Assembly: GCA_036927565.1 (NCBI GenBank)
Contig: JAYESD010000005.1
Coordinates: 85,042,301 to 85,106,300, forward strand
Length of the DNA: 64,000 bases
Reading direction: 5' to 3'
Source of the DNA: Tuctoria greenei
Lineage: Eukaryota; Streptophyta; Magnoliopsida; Poales; Poaceae
The notes below the pieces were generated by a model. That model saw only the letters and a program-made list of their open reading frames with translations, made no database searches and had not been told where the DNA came from. Both the position numbers and the translations under genes were made by a program. Of this stretch, positions 20,943 to 32,783 are shown piece by piece (within the stretch, counting starts at the first letter, position 1; every line of letters begins with the position of its first letter).

Positions 20943-22015
20943 ATGTCGGGTACTCGCAACTAGAGGAATGCCAATGGTGAGGAGGAGAACAATGGAGCAC
21001 CTCAGAACAACAATGGACCTGCACAGGGAGCTATCAACTTTGAGCAGCTGTTGGCTATGCAGAACCAACTAATGCAGACCATGATACAGACCATGGGACA
21101 GTTGCAAGCTAGCAACAACAATCAGCTCTACATGCCGCCACCACCACCACCCCCACCACCCCACAACCGTTTGGGAGAGTTTATGAGGAACAATCTGCCT
21201 ACCTTTGCTCAAGTCACAAACACTATGGAAGCTGACGATTGGCTGAAGTCCGTAGAGAAGAAACTTGCTATTATCCAGTGCAGTGATAGATAAAAGGTTA
21301 TTTTTGCTTCGCATCAGTTGATTGGAGCTGCTACGGATCGGTGGGAATCTCAATGCAGTGCCCATGAGAACCCAGAGAGAATCACTTGGGCTGAATTTAA
21401 AGAGAAGTTCCGTTCTCACTATGTACCAAAGGGAGTTATGATATTGAGATGACAAGAATTTGAAAACCTCAGGCAAGGAAGGATGAGCGTGAGTATCTCA
21501 TTAAATTCACTCAACTGTCTCGATATGCTCCAGAGGACATCAACACTGATAGCAGGAAGCAACATCTGTTCATGAGAAGTCTCAACAACGAAATTCAAGT
21601 TCAGTTGCTCACTGCTGACTATGCAAATTTTCAGAAGCTGGTTGACAAGGCCATTGTGATTGAGAACAAGATTCGTGAGATGGAGCTAGATCACAAGAGG
21701 AAGATGACATATCATGGACAGCCGCAAGGAATCAATGCCCGCCCTCGCTATGCACCGTCTGCTGCACCCTATTACAACCCGCCTGCTACTGCATACCGCC
21801 CTGCTTATCCACCGCGACTGCAACAACCGATACAACAACGCCCACCCATGCAAGCACCTCGCGTACCTATGCAGCCTGTGCTACATCCAAATATGCCTGC
21901 CTATGCTTAGAGTCGGCCTCGCCCTAACTTTGCTGGCGCCACTAGTGAAAAGACTTGTTATACTTGTGGTCAAGCTGGATATTTGCAAATCAATGCCTGA
22001 GATCAGGATAGGGTC
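20943..22015 (+). pseudogene. Element B gag (broken)
   Basis: Starts at ATG 20943 (MSGTRN), with an early TAG at 20961-20963. The capsid domain follows: NNLPTFAQVTNTMEADDWL, a stop TAA at 21291, WAEFKEKFRSHYVPKG, a TGA near 21450, then a frameshift near 21490 into 21572-21910 (LFMRSLNNEIQVQLL, then KLVDKAIVIENK). A proline-rich stretch gives (P)9 near 21137. The zinc knuckle near 21957-21999 reads CYTCGQAGYLQINA, with the usual His replaced by Tyr and the last Cys lost. Role: capsid and RNA packaging. Confidence 0.9.
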
Positions 22016-23323
22016 AGATGAACAATGTCCCAAGGCAAAATCCTAGGCCCAATGGTGGAGCAACTCAAGGCAATCGAGGGCCACATAATTTCGCTTGTGG
22101 CAAGGTGAACCATGTATCCGCAGAAGAGGCCCAACAAGTTGAAGATGTTGTGATTGGTATGTTTCTTGTAAACTCCAACGCCGTGACTATATTATTTGAT
22201 TCTGGAGCACCCATTCATTCATCTCATCAATGTATGTTGCAAAGCATAACATGCCCATATCATACCTCAAGTTTACCTTGTTGGTTAAATCTCATGGAGG
22301 GGAGATGAAGATAAATATTGTATGTCCTAAAGTAAGTATTTCCATAAGAGGGGTAGATTTCCTCACCAACCTTATAGTCTTGAATTCACAAGGCTTGGAC
22401 ATCATATTGGGAATTGATTGGCTAAGGAAGCATAGCCGAGTGATTCAGTGTGCCACTTGACAGTGCAATTGACAAACAAGGAAGGAGTAGGTATAGAGTT
22501 TAAGGCTGTTCAGCTGACAACCGAGAAGATAATGGTAAATCATGCAGAAGGAGTAACTTCGGAGGAAATTCCAGTTGTTCATGAGTACCCAGATGTGTTT
22601 CCTAGGGAATTGCCAGGTATGCCACTTGATCGTGACATCGAGTTCATCATTGATTTAATACCTAGAACTGCACCTATAGCAAAGAGGCCATATAGGATGC
22701 CTCCTATGGTATTAGCAGAGCTCAAGAAGTAGATTCAAGAGCAGTTAGAAAAAGGTTTTATACGCCCAGGTTCGTTGCCATGGGGAGCCCTTGTGCTTTT
22801 CGTAGATAAGAAGGATAGATCCCAAAGAATGTGTGTGGATTACCGGTCTCTCAGTGAGGTGACAATCAAGGACAAGTATACAATGCCCCGTATAGAGGAT
22901 ATGTTCGACAAGATGAAAAGAGCCAGAATGATCTCTAAGATTGATCTTCGGTCGGGATATTTCAACATGAAGATTAGACCGTCAGACATACCTAAGACAA
23001 CTTTCAGGACACGGTATGGATCCTTTGAATACACGGTCATGTCATTTGGATTGACTAATGCACCCACATACTTCATGCATCTCATGAATAAGGTCTTCAT
23101 GGAGTATTTGGATAAGTTCGTGATAGTGTTCATTGATGACATCATATCTAATCGAAGAGTGAAGAGGAGCACGAAGAGCATTTAGGACTGACGTTGCAGA
23201 AATTGTGAGAGCACTAGTTGTATGCCAAGTTTAACAAGTGCCAATTCTGGTTAAGGGAGATATCATTCCTAGACCATATGATATCTGGCGGAGGAGTGTC
23301 AGTTGACCCAGGAAAGGTTAGAG
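22016..23323 (+). pseudogene. Element B protease and N-terminal reverse transcriptase (interrupted by element C)
   Basis: Aspartic protease with catalytic block ILFDSGAPIHS near 22190-22220, then IILGIDWLRKHSRVIQC (about 22400-22450) in a shifted frame. RT follows: DVFPRELPGMPLDRDIEF, FIRPGSLPWGALVLFVDKKD, RMCVDYRSLSEVTIKDKY, KIDLRSGYFNMKIR, FRTRYGSFEYTVMSFGLTNA, and the catalytic FIDDI at about 23129-23143. A TAG at 22730-22732 and a frameshift after 23150 break it. It ends at VDPGKVRDV (23323), where C and its TSD begin; RNase H continues at 32789. Confidence 0.92.
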
Positions 23324-23328
23324 ATGTG
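23324..23328. repeat. Target-site duplication of element C, left copy
   Basis: ATGTG at 23324-23328 and at 32784-32788, flanking TGTTGACGG...GTCAACA. Confidence 0.95.
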
Positions 23329-24999
23329 TGTTGACGGCTGTTATATACTAATTTCATCCGTCAATTTAACTCAATTATGTGAAGGATTTGTCATTTCTGG
23401 CACACATCACCATTCTATCTAACCCAATTCCACTTGGACTTGCAGAAATATGTGTATGCAACATTTTATGCAGGAAATGAGGAAATGGAGAGGGACCAAT
23501 CCCATAAAATATCATACTAGCCAATCAGGCGACGACATGTGGCATCCCATGGATCAAATGGCCCACAAACAGAAGTATCCGAAGAGATCCAACGGTGTAT
23601 CACCCATATACATCAAGGGGGCCCACCTGGCAACCACCTGGAGGAAGCACTCCATGTTTGGAGTCATGACCAAGTCGGCCGAAACAGGGGTTCATCCTAC
23701 CCCTTCCTGGCGCCAAACGCGGTCAAACGACGCGTGTTGGCTCCTCCTGGCTTGAAGGTGTCAATGGTGACTGATTCGCGCACTTTTGGTGGCGGGAACC
23801 GACCTCAACACTAGTATAAATAGGACCCCCTACCCCTCACTTCAACACACACCACTTGAGCTTCATCTCTATTGTATACACTATCATCCATAGCCTTAGA
23901 GGAGTTAGGTTGTAGAGAGGAGAGTCTCTGGTCCCAATTGCAAATTGGGAAAGGAGTAAAGAGTCTCTCTCTTCCCAATCCTACATTGGGAAAGGTATGG
24001 CTCATGTATTCTTTCTTGTATTTGTGACTTTATGCATAATAAAAATAGTATCTTTAGTCTCTACTTATACATACTTGGGAAAAGCGTTTCTTGTTTGATT
24101 GTGGAGTCCATGTATGCGGAAGTTATAGCTTCTATGACCGTTTCATCATGAACATATCTCATTATCATAGAACCTATAGACCCCCACTATAGTCTAGTTA
24201 ATTATAGCATAACTAGGTTAGTATGGATAATTATGCTGTGTATCAACATTGGTTCAATGATGATTCAATTAATTGCCTTAGGATGGCTTGTGCCTCGGCT
24301 CTTAAGGTAATTACTTAATATGATAGCATGGTGCTAGGATAGCTAAGTAGCATTGGATGTCTCGTAGACCCACGGATTGAAGAGGTATGCAGTAGGTGGT
24401 GACAACCCTATCTGTCCTTTGTAATCCTCCACGTTCGGCTATACCACAGGCTCTTGGCGGGAGTCGCCCTAGTATTGCTAGGGGTAAGCCCGTGCCCGAT
24501 GTGTTGAACCACATAGCATAAGTATTCATTATTGATCTAGCTTATGGATAATTAGTTTAGACTATGTATATGTACAATAGAGCATAGTAGGAGTACCTCC
24601 ATAACTCTCAACCTTAACTAACCTCTAGGATCCTCTTACCCCCCTTAGACTTGAAAGCTTTTGTGTGTGTCACACTACCTCCACTATTTTTTTATCCATC
24701 CTTACTAGATTCTTACCTAGACCTCTCTACCTTTTCCACTTGATGATTGTTATATCTCTTCCCTGCCTTCCTTTGGGATGAAATAAATGACACTCTTGGG
24801 AATACTCTTAAGGGGAAATGCTACAATGATATCTACGTGCGCTTGCGAAATTCACTCTGTGATCCAATATAACCATTAACAAGCATTTCTGACACATCAG
24901 TTGGAGATGTTTAGTTAATGGTGCATAAGAAATACCAACAAGCATTTCTGGCGCCATTGCTGGGGATGATTTGATAGTATATCTTAGGAGTCGTCAACA
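23329..24999 (+). repeat. Element C 5' LTR
   Basis: TGTTGACGGCTG...GTCAACA, 1671 bases. TATAAATA at 23815-23822. The last about 130 bases hold degenerate repeats of the sequence that also follows the LTR (aagcatttctggcgcc...). No gene. Confidence 0.95.
23815..23822 (+). promoter_or_regulatory. TATA box of element C 5' LTR
   Basis: TATAAATA in cactagtataaatagga; conserved at 31597-31604 in the 3' LTR. Confidence 0.65.
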
Positions 25000-25025
25000 A
25001 GCATTTCTAGCGCCGTTGTCGGGGA
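24881..25025 (+). repeat. PBS-like repeat units at the end of element C 5' LTR
   Basis: Three degenerate units start with aacaagcatttct: near 24887 (…tgacacatcagttggag), near 24940 (…ggcgccattgctggggatg) and 24997 (…agcgccgttgtcggggaag). Only the third is outside the LTR, as the current PBS. The first two are inside both LTRs. Confidence 0.8.
25008..25025 (+). other. Primer binding site of element C (tRNA-Asp type)
   Basis: TAGCGCCGTTGTCGGGGA near the LTR end resembles the TGGCGCCGTTGCCGGGGA motif of Athila-type elements, which I take to be complementary to tRNA-Asp. Two transitions separate it from that motif. The tRNA assignment is from memory of the family. Confidence 0.65.
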
Positions 25026-25139
25026 AGGCAAATAGATATATAACATGACTGAGTGAATAGGATAGAACCCTGGATAGACTGTAGTAGGATATCCATTCTT
25101 TGTTTTCGCATTTATTTTAAAGTGAAAATAGGGTAGTGT

Positions 25140-27548
25140 ATGTCTGGTTTCCGCTTGTCGGAAAACTTTTTTGAAGATCTCGAATTTCTTCTGAGAGACC
25201 GACCCCGTGTCGTTACTCCTCAGAAGATTCGAGTGGCAAAGCAAGCCAGCATTTCTGCACCAACGATCCAAAAGCCAATGGCTCATAAGACCCTACGTGA
25301 GTTCTCAGCTCCCTCTGCTAACAATGTGCCTATTGAGCCCATTGTTAACACGGGAGATGAGAACTTCAAGATCAAAACTGGCCTTATCAATATGGTGCAA
25401 GCCAACCCATTCTGTGGCAAGGCTAACGAGGATGCAAGTGCTCACCTGCAACAATTTCTCGAGATCTGCAACACTTTTAAGATCAAGTACGTGTCTCCGG
25501 ATGCGGTCCGTCTGAGAGTGTTCCCGTTCTCTCTCCTTGGGAGAGCGAAGCAGTGGTTCTACGCGAACCAAAGTGCTGTAGACACTTAGGATAAGTGTTC
25601 TATGGCATTCCTCGCAAAATTCTTCCCGTTGGGCAAAACCAATGCCCTACGTGGAAGGATTTCCAGCTTTCAGCAAGAGCTCAAGGAATCTATTCCTGAG
25701 GCATGGGAAAGGCTTCAGGATTACATCCTAGCCTGTCCTCACCATGGGATGGATGACTGGCTCCTTATTCAGAATTTCTATAATGGGCTGATCCCATCAG
25801 CTCGTGACCATTTGGATGCTGCTGCTGGAGGAGCCTTCTTCTCATTGACGGTGCCAAAAGCTAAAGATCTTATTGAGAAGATGGTGTCCAACATGGGATG
25901 GAACGATGAGCGTCTCCATATCCGACAGCGAAGCATGCACACCTTGAAGGAGGTGGACATGATTGCTGCAAAATTGGACCTCCTAATGAAGAAAATAGAT
26001 GGACAAGCCAGTGGTGAAGTGTCTGGCAATGCCTATGCCCTAGACTCTCACATCACATGTGAAGTCTGTGGCAACACGAGTCATATGGGCAATGATTGCC
26101 CAGAAACTCGTGAGGATGCCCTATACCTCGCCCACAATGGAAATTTCGACAATAACAATGGCTATCATCCAGGAGGTCAAGGGTGGGGTCAACAACGCCC
26201 TTTCTTTCGAGGAGGGTACAACAACAATGGCAACCCTGGAAATCAGCCCAACTTGAGAGAACTTGCCATTAGCCAGCTCAAGATCAACGATGCCCTATGC
26301 AAGAAGTTGTCAGCTAATGACAAGATCCTGGAAAACATTAATGCCAAGATTGAAGGACTATCCTCAGCATTCAAGAATCAACTAAGCTTCAACAAGATGT
26401 TGGAGACTCAGCTGGCACAACTTGCTGCAGTTGTCCCTCCATTGGAAAACAACCGAATTCTAGGGCAGCCAGAAGCCCCAGTGGAGAATGTCAATGCAGT
26501 GGTTTTTAGAGGAGGAAAAACCACGTGTGACCCACCATATCCCACACAAGAAAAGAGGACAGCTGAGCCTGAGAAGGACGATGTCCCAAGTGAACTACTT
26601 GGTGAGAGAATGGACAAACACTTTGAAGACACCAACTTATTGCCATTACCTAACAGACAAAGGAAGTTAACAGTGGATGAGCAATTCAACCATTTTGTTG
26701 AGATCATCCAAAAGATCCACATTAATGTGCCCTTGATTGATGCGATGCAAGTACCCACTTATGCTCGCTATCTCAAGGACATATTGAACAACAAATGGCC
26801 ATTGCCCACCACTGAGGTCGTCAAGCTTACGGAAGACTGCAGTGCAGCCATCCTCAATAGGCTTCCTGAAAAGAAGAAGGACCCCAGGTGTCCTACCATT
26901 TCATGCTCAATTGGGGATCACCACTTTGATAAGGCACTTTGTGATCTGGGAGCAAGTGTCAGTGTGATGCCCAAGGTTGTGTTCGACCAGCTGAACTTCA
27001 CAGAGCTAACTCCAACACCAATGCAACTACAACTGGCGGACTCTTCAGTCCGTTATCCAGCGGGTATTGCTGAAGACGTCCTGGTGAAGATCCGGAACTG
27101 CTTCATACCTGTGGATTTTTTGTTGCTAGACATGGACACTGAGAAAGATACACCACTCATTCTTGGGCGTTCATTCCTAAGCACTGCAAAAGATCGCATA
27201 GATATGGGAGCTGGAGAAATCCACTTTCATATCAATGGCAAGGAGGAAAAATTTAACTTTCGGCCAAGATCAGAGCAATGCTCCATGATTCGAATCAAGT
27301 ATGGGCCGAATGATAAACAAATTAGAGAGGTCGAAGTCACACCTCCAATGGTGGACTCACTCATTGCATTCATGAGAAGATTAATCTACGAGGAGAATCC
27401 GTCGTTTCGACCACGCCAATATCCAAAGGTGACGGAATCATCTGGACCTTCCCGAAGGCCCAAGTCCACCAAGCCGCCAAAGAAGGAATGGCGGAAGAAG
27501 CAAGACAAGCCGTCCGAGCCCATCCCTCCAGGCCCGAATGTGAAATGA
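25140..27548 (+). pseudogene. Element C gag-protease ORF (803 codons, one premature TAG)
   Basis: One frame runs from ATG 25140 (MSGFRLSENFFEDLEF) to TGA 27546-27548, with a single stop, TAG at 25587-25589, in the context DT*DKC. TGG would give Trp there, so one G-to-A change is the only visible damage. The capsid domain spans about residues 75-270 (VFPFSLLGRAKQWFY near 129, then FLAKFFPLGKTNALRG, then PHHGMDDWLLIQNFYNGL). A CCHC knuckle, CEVCGNTSHMGNDC, is near residue 307, followed by an Asn/Gly-rich stretch. The retropepsin active site, ALCDLGASVSVMP, is near residue 599, with LILGRSFLSTAK about 75 residues later. The C-terminus is Pro/Lys-rich. No RT follows. If the stop were read through or the change recent, it would make particle and protease only. 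Confidence 0.92.
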
Positions 27549-28260
27549 AGACGGAGGAATGTACATCTCATCGTACGGTGGTGAGACCTACGCCAATAGG
27601 TTAAATTGGTAGTTATCCCACTTATTTTTTTTTCTCTTTTTCCACCCCATTTGGATTTTTCCCATTGCATATTTGATTTTTCCTAGCAAGTTGAGAATCT
27701 TATATTCTCAACTATCATTTTTCTTTCTTTTCAAAAGAAATTTTTTTATTGGATTTGCAAAAAGATTTTTATTTGAAAAACAATTTTTCTGAGCTGCACA
27801 TGTGGCATTTCACCAACGTGCTAACTTTATAGCCGTTGGGGAGCCACTTGCCAAAAGGGGAACCAGGGGGTCCACCTGTCAGGTCGGCCAAACCCCCTGG
27901 TCGGTCGAACAGGGAGTGGAGCCAAATTGGCTCCCCTTCCTCCAACGGCTATATTTTGAACTCCAAGTGACCTTTTGAGGGTGCACCCTATAAGTTGTGG
28001 CCGTGAGGAGCACCTCTCTTCACACACCACATCATTTTACACCTCCCCAAGTCACTCTCTAGCTCACCTTGTTTTTATTGCTCTTCATTGCAACACTCTT
28101 GCTCAAATCCATCCCCAAAAACATCTTCTTTTGTTTGCATTTGCATTTTACACTCAAGCTTTCAAGAGGAGAAAATTCGTTGAGTTTTGTTTTCCAAACG
28201 TCGTTTTTTTTCGGATTTTTCTCGCCTTGTTTTGTTCTTGCTTGTTGAACTCAAAAAGAC
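27549..28260 (+). other. Element C spacer between ORFs, with inverted repeat
   Basis: No gene is seen. The region is T-rich at 27620-27790. An inverted repeat then spans 27829-27953: tatagccgttgg (27829-27840) pairs with ccaacggctata (27942-27953), and an inner ggagcca/tggctcc pair is present. Between the arms are gtcggcc and ggtcggtcgaac segments like those in the LTR U3. A possible TATA (cctataagt, about 27988) and a C/A-rich leader follow, so a second promoter for ORF2 is conceivable. Confidence 0.6.
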
Positions 28261-29783
28261 ATGAAGAGGTTGTTTGGAAAGAGGTAGGGTGCTGCAAGCT
28301 CAAGCCATGGTGAATGTTCTAGTGCACGCCTCTCTTCCATGGGTACAAGCCCAAGGAGGAGAAGTGTGTGTGAGGACACTCTCATGGATGAGAGAAGCAA
28401 CCCACACCAACTTCTTCATGACAACGACCTCGACATATGAAGCAAAGTTGAAGATCAAGCATGCAAGCTTCTCCAAGATCATGAGTTCTGCCACACCAAG
28501 GCTTACGATCCACATTTGATCTCCAAAAAAGGTATGGACTCCGAATCTCTTTCCATTTGGCATGCAATTGGATTTGATGACTTTGCTCAAATAGAGGAGA
28601 AAGGTTCACGCCTTCTCACTATCCAATTCCTTTGCACACTAAGAATAGGATTTGATGGTATTACTTTTAGATTATTTCAAAAAGAATAAAACATCCTATG
28701 GAAAGAATTAGGTAGCATCCTAGGCTTCCATAAACGCTGTTTGCTAGATTTAGGAAATTTGCCTATGTTTAACAAACAAAGTTTTTGGCAGGAGCTAACT
28801 AGTGAGGTCACATGTAGGGCTCCTAGGAATAGCCACATCCAAAACCCTACCTTACGCTTCATGCATAGATGGGTGGCTATGACTATGTTCCCTAGGGGAG
28901 ATGTTAGGGTTGTGCAAGATGATGAATTGAAAATTTTGTTTGCCACGAATAAAAAGAAAAAAGTTGCTCCAGTCAAAGCCATGATGACACAATGGTTAGA
29001 TTACATTTCAAAATCAGGACCAATTGAATGCACTTCATTGATTACTCATATTGCTGATAGGGTAGGAGCAATTAAATACTCTTCATTTAAATATATTGAA
29101 ACTGAAAGAGAATTAATGGATGAAGACTATTTAGTACAAGGACATACCCTTAAGCATGATCATGATGGCTCTTTGATATTTTTCTATCCCGGCTTTGTCA
29201 ATGAAATTTGGTTACCTAACCCGGATTTTCATTTGTACAAATGACGGAGGCTAACCATTAATCTTCTTACCCTTGAGGAAGCAAGAAGAAGTAATGTCTT
29301 TGGTAGGGTAACAAGGAATCGTGCAAGGGCTACAGCCATAGTCATGCCACCATAATCTCTCCGGTCCATGAATACCAAGAGGAAGAGAACCCAACGGGTT
29401 ATGCGCCCAGATGGACTCAACCTCCAACGTATGAGACTGGGGGATCATCTTGGCAAGAATGGCAAAGGGATCCACCCTTATCCACTTCAAGCTCTAGCAG
29501 CTTGCCCCCAACGTCCATGAGAGGACGTCGTTCCTTTTTGGCTAGAAGTCATCATGACTATAGCCAAGGAATGACGGACCTCACTAGACGTATGGGAGAA
29601 CTTGAAGTGAGAACGGGTGACATCTACAACACACTCCAAGAGCTTGTTCAAGGTATCCAAGATTGGCAACACCACATGGATGCTCAATTCACCAACTTCA
29701 ACACGGCGCTACAACTACAACAAGCCGATCTTGCAGCGTACTTCTGTCATCAAGTGTTCAACCCTTATCACGGAGGTAGTTGA
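28261..29783 (+). pseudogene. Element C second ORF, Athila ORF-type domain (broken)
   Basis: The frame starts at ATG 28261 (MKRLFGKR). It is interrupted by TAG 28285, TGA near 28438, TAA near 28687 and TGA 29242-29244, then shifts frame near 29340-29365 and ends at TGA 29781-29783. The best-preserved part (28741-29241) contains NPTLRFMHRWVAMTMFPRGD and IECTSLITHIADRVG. These resemble the domain of the Athila ORF-1 family (PF03078-type), recognised by pattern only. The C-terminal part (29550-29750) is predicted coiled-coil-like (LTRRMGELEVRTGDIYN, then LQELVQGIQDWQHHMDAQF). It sits where Athila elements may carry an extra or env-like ORF. Function unknown. Confidence 0.65.
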
Positions 29784-31111
29784 AGAACAAGCTTGGGGGA
29801 GGACCCCCACTTGAGGTAACATGTATCACATTCCTTGCATATTTATTTTCCCTCCATCCATCATCCACCTTGCATTTAAAAAAAATAGGTTAGATTTGCT
29901 TTCATCAAATAAAGATGTGCGGTAAGAATGATTTATAATTCACATAGATGAAATGATGAATAGCTGCTCTGTTTTATTTTCCTAAGTCTCTAGTTTACAA
30001 CTTGCTACTCTCCGAAAATTGCTTTCATTGGTTTGAAATACTTTTACCTTAATTTGGAAATAGTGGGTATCAAATTAGTAATAGGGCTGCTAGTCCTAGT
30101 TTCAAAATAAAACTTAGATTCTCGGAGAAATTCTAAAAAGATTTAAGTTTCCCTCAATTGATTGGAAATACCTACCAAAGCCATATGATATTCATACATA
30201 GACAAAACCTTATGCATATGCTATTTGCTTTCACATCGAGCCTAGTCAAACTAGTATAGACCTATGTGAGAAATCATTCAACTCCTTTTGAATTCAAGAC
30301 TCCACTTGCACATGCTATACTTCTACACTAGAAGTAAGCAAAATGTCCATCATATCCACCAAACCACAACAAAAAGAGAAACTCCATGTTATTCATATTT
30401 AGCACTCTCTTCAAAATTCATTGCAAAGAAAGGGAGTAGAAGACATGGCTACCAAAAGAAAATGAAAAAAATGCTTACATCATAAGCATGAAAAAAAAGA
30501 GAGAGAAAAGAAAAGTAGCCATGTTTCATCCCTGCAAAAGAAAGAGAGATTATACCAAAAATGAGTTATCTCAAGTATCCACATCCACTTTTCACTCCAT
30601 CACACATGCACTAGTCTTGAATCAAAAAGTTTTGATTTGAATTCTCCTAAGGCTTACTCTTTTGACTTAGCAATATATGTGATGCAAATATGCCTACTTA
30701 CTTTCCTTACCAAGCTCCACATACAAGCCATATTCAATGAGTAGTAATAGTAGAGGCACAATGCTTTGGTGAGGAAATATTTCCACTATCCACAAAGGAG
30801 TGATTGAGAGAATCAAATTGAGGTACTTAATATCTAAATTGAATTCTCCGGGATTTAAGTGGAACTTGATTTCTAGGCTATGTTTGCTCCATTTGCTATT
30901 CTACCTTTCAACTACTCATGAATATGAAAAAGCATAATCCCCATGATAACTTAAGAAAGGTAGAGTATCATAGCCAATTTCTGCAATACTAGGTAGAGTA
31001 TCTTGTTGTGCACTAGATACTTTTGAAAATAAGACATTGTAGCAACTCCTGATCATCAACCTAAAGTCTTGACTTTGCTCGGGACGAGCAAAGGATAAGC
31101 TTGGGGGAGTT
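29784..31111 (+). other. Element C 3' non-coding region and PPT
   Basis: No supported gene. AT-rich with A-runs (30480-30545). The PPT gcttgggggag (31099-31109) stands immediately before the 3' LTR. Similar ggggga tracts occur near 29792 (cttgggggaggac), just after ORF2. Confidence 0.8.
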
Positions 31112-32783
31112 TGTTGACGGCTGTTATATACCAATCTCATCCATCAATTTAACTCAATTATGTGAAGGATTTGTCATTTCTTGCACACATCACCTTTCTA
31201 TCTAACCCAATTCCACTTGGACTTGGAGAAATATGTGTATGCAGCATTTTATGCAGGAAATGAGGAAATGGAGAGGGACCAATCCCATAAAATATCATCC
31301 TAGCCAATCAAGAGATGACACGTGGCATCCCATGGATCAAATGGCCCACAAACAGAAGTATCCGAGGAGATCCAACGGTGTATCACCCATATAAATTAAG
31401 GGGCCCACCTGGCAGCCGCCTGGAGGAAGCACTCCACGTTTGGAGTGCTGACCAGGTCGGCCGAACCAGGGGTTCGGTCGACCCCTTCCTGGCGCCAAAC
31501 GCGGTCAAACGACGCGTGTTGGCTCCTCCTGGCTCGAAGGAGTCAATGGTGACTGATTCACGCGCTTTTGGTGGTGGGAACCGACCTCAACACTAGTATA
31601 AATAGGACCCCCTACCCCTCACTTCAACACACACCACTTGAGCTTCATCTCTATTGTATACACTATCATCCATAGTCTTAGAGGAGTTAGCTTGTAGAGA
31701 CGAGAGTCTCTAGTCCCATGTCCAAATTGGGAAAGGAGTAAAGAGTCTCTCTCTTCCCAATCCTACATTGGAAAAGGTATGGCGCATGTATTCTTTCTTG
31801 TATTTGTGACTTAATGCATAATAAAGATAGTATCTTTAGTCTCTACCGATACATATACTTGGGAAAAGCGTTTCTTGTTTGATTGTGGAGTCCATTTATG
31901 TGGAAGGTATAACTTCTATGACTGTTTCATCATGAACATATCTCATTATCATAGAACCTATAGACCCCCACTATAGTCTAGTTAATTATAACATAACTAG
32001 GTTATTATGGATAATTATGCTGTGTATCAACATTGGTTCAATGATGATTCAATTCATTGCCTTAGGATGGCTTGTGCCTAGGCTCTTAAGGTAATTACTT
32101 AATATGCTAGCATGGTGCTAGGATAGCTAAGTAGCATTGGATGTCTCGTAGACCCACGGATTGAAGAGGTAGGCCGTAGGTGGTGACAGCCCTATCTATC
32201 CTTTGTAATCCTCGACGTTCGGCTATACCACATGCTCTTGGCGGGAGTCGCCCTAGTATTGCTAGGTGTAAGCCCGTGCTCGATGTGTTGAATCACATAG
32301 CATAAGTATTCACTATTGATCTAGCTTATGGATAATTAGTTTAGACTATGTATATGTACAATAGAGCATAGTAGGAGTACCTCCATAACTCTCAACCTTA
32401 ACTAACCTCTAGGATCCTCTTACCCCCCTTAGACTTGAAAGCTTTTGTGTGTGTCACAATACCTCCACTATTTTTTTATCCATCCTTACTAGATTCTTAC
32501 CTAGACCTTTCTACCTTTTCCACTTCATGATTGTTATATCTCTTCCCCGTCTTCCTTTGGGATCAAATAAATGACACCCTTGGTAATACTCTTAAGGGGA
32601 AATGCTACAATGATATCTCCGTGCGCTTGCGGAATTCACTATGTGATCCAGTAGAACCATTAACAAGCATTTTTGACACATCAGTTGGAGATGTTTAGTT
32701 AATGGTGCATAAGAAATACCAACAAGCATTTATGGCGTCGTTGCCGGGGTTGATTTGTTAGTATATCTTAGGAGTCGTCAACA
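31112..32783 (+). repeat. Element C 3' LTR
   Basis: 1672 bases, collinear with 23329-24999. The copies differ by scattered substitutions, most visible in U3 (31290-31560). TATAAATA at 31597-31604. An imperfect inverted repeat tcggccgaacc/ggttcggtcga lies at about 31456-31480. Ends GTCAACA, followed by ATGTG. Confidence 0.95.

Larger units (their letters stand above)
23329..32783 (+). mobile_element. Element C: non-autonomous Athila-type gypsy element
   Basis: 9455 bases with LTRs of 1671 and 1672 bases, TSD ATGTG, a PBS unlike that of the other elements (25008-25025), a gag-protease frame (25140-27548), a second broken ORF (28261-29783), about 1.3 kb of non-coding sequence and a PPT (ttgggggag, 31101-31109). 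No RT, RNase H or integrase can be found. The LTRs are related to LTR fragments at 57052-57500 and 57820-58155 beside element H. Gag and protease motifs fit the Athila branch of non-chromoviral gypsy elements. C would need pol supplied in trans. Confidence 0.9.

Noticed and set aside
21069..21476. 135-codon minus-strand frame
   Set aside because: Antisense of gag of B; the Trp-rich run is antisense to the proline codons.
28741..29244. Possible host gene of 167 codons
   Set aside because: It is in one frame with the start at 28261, lies between LTRs of C and carries retroelement-type motifs.
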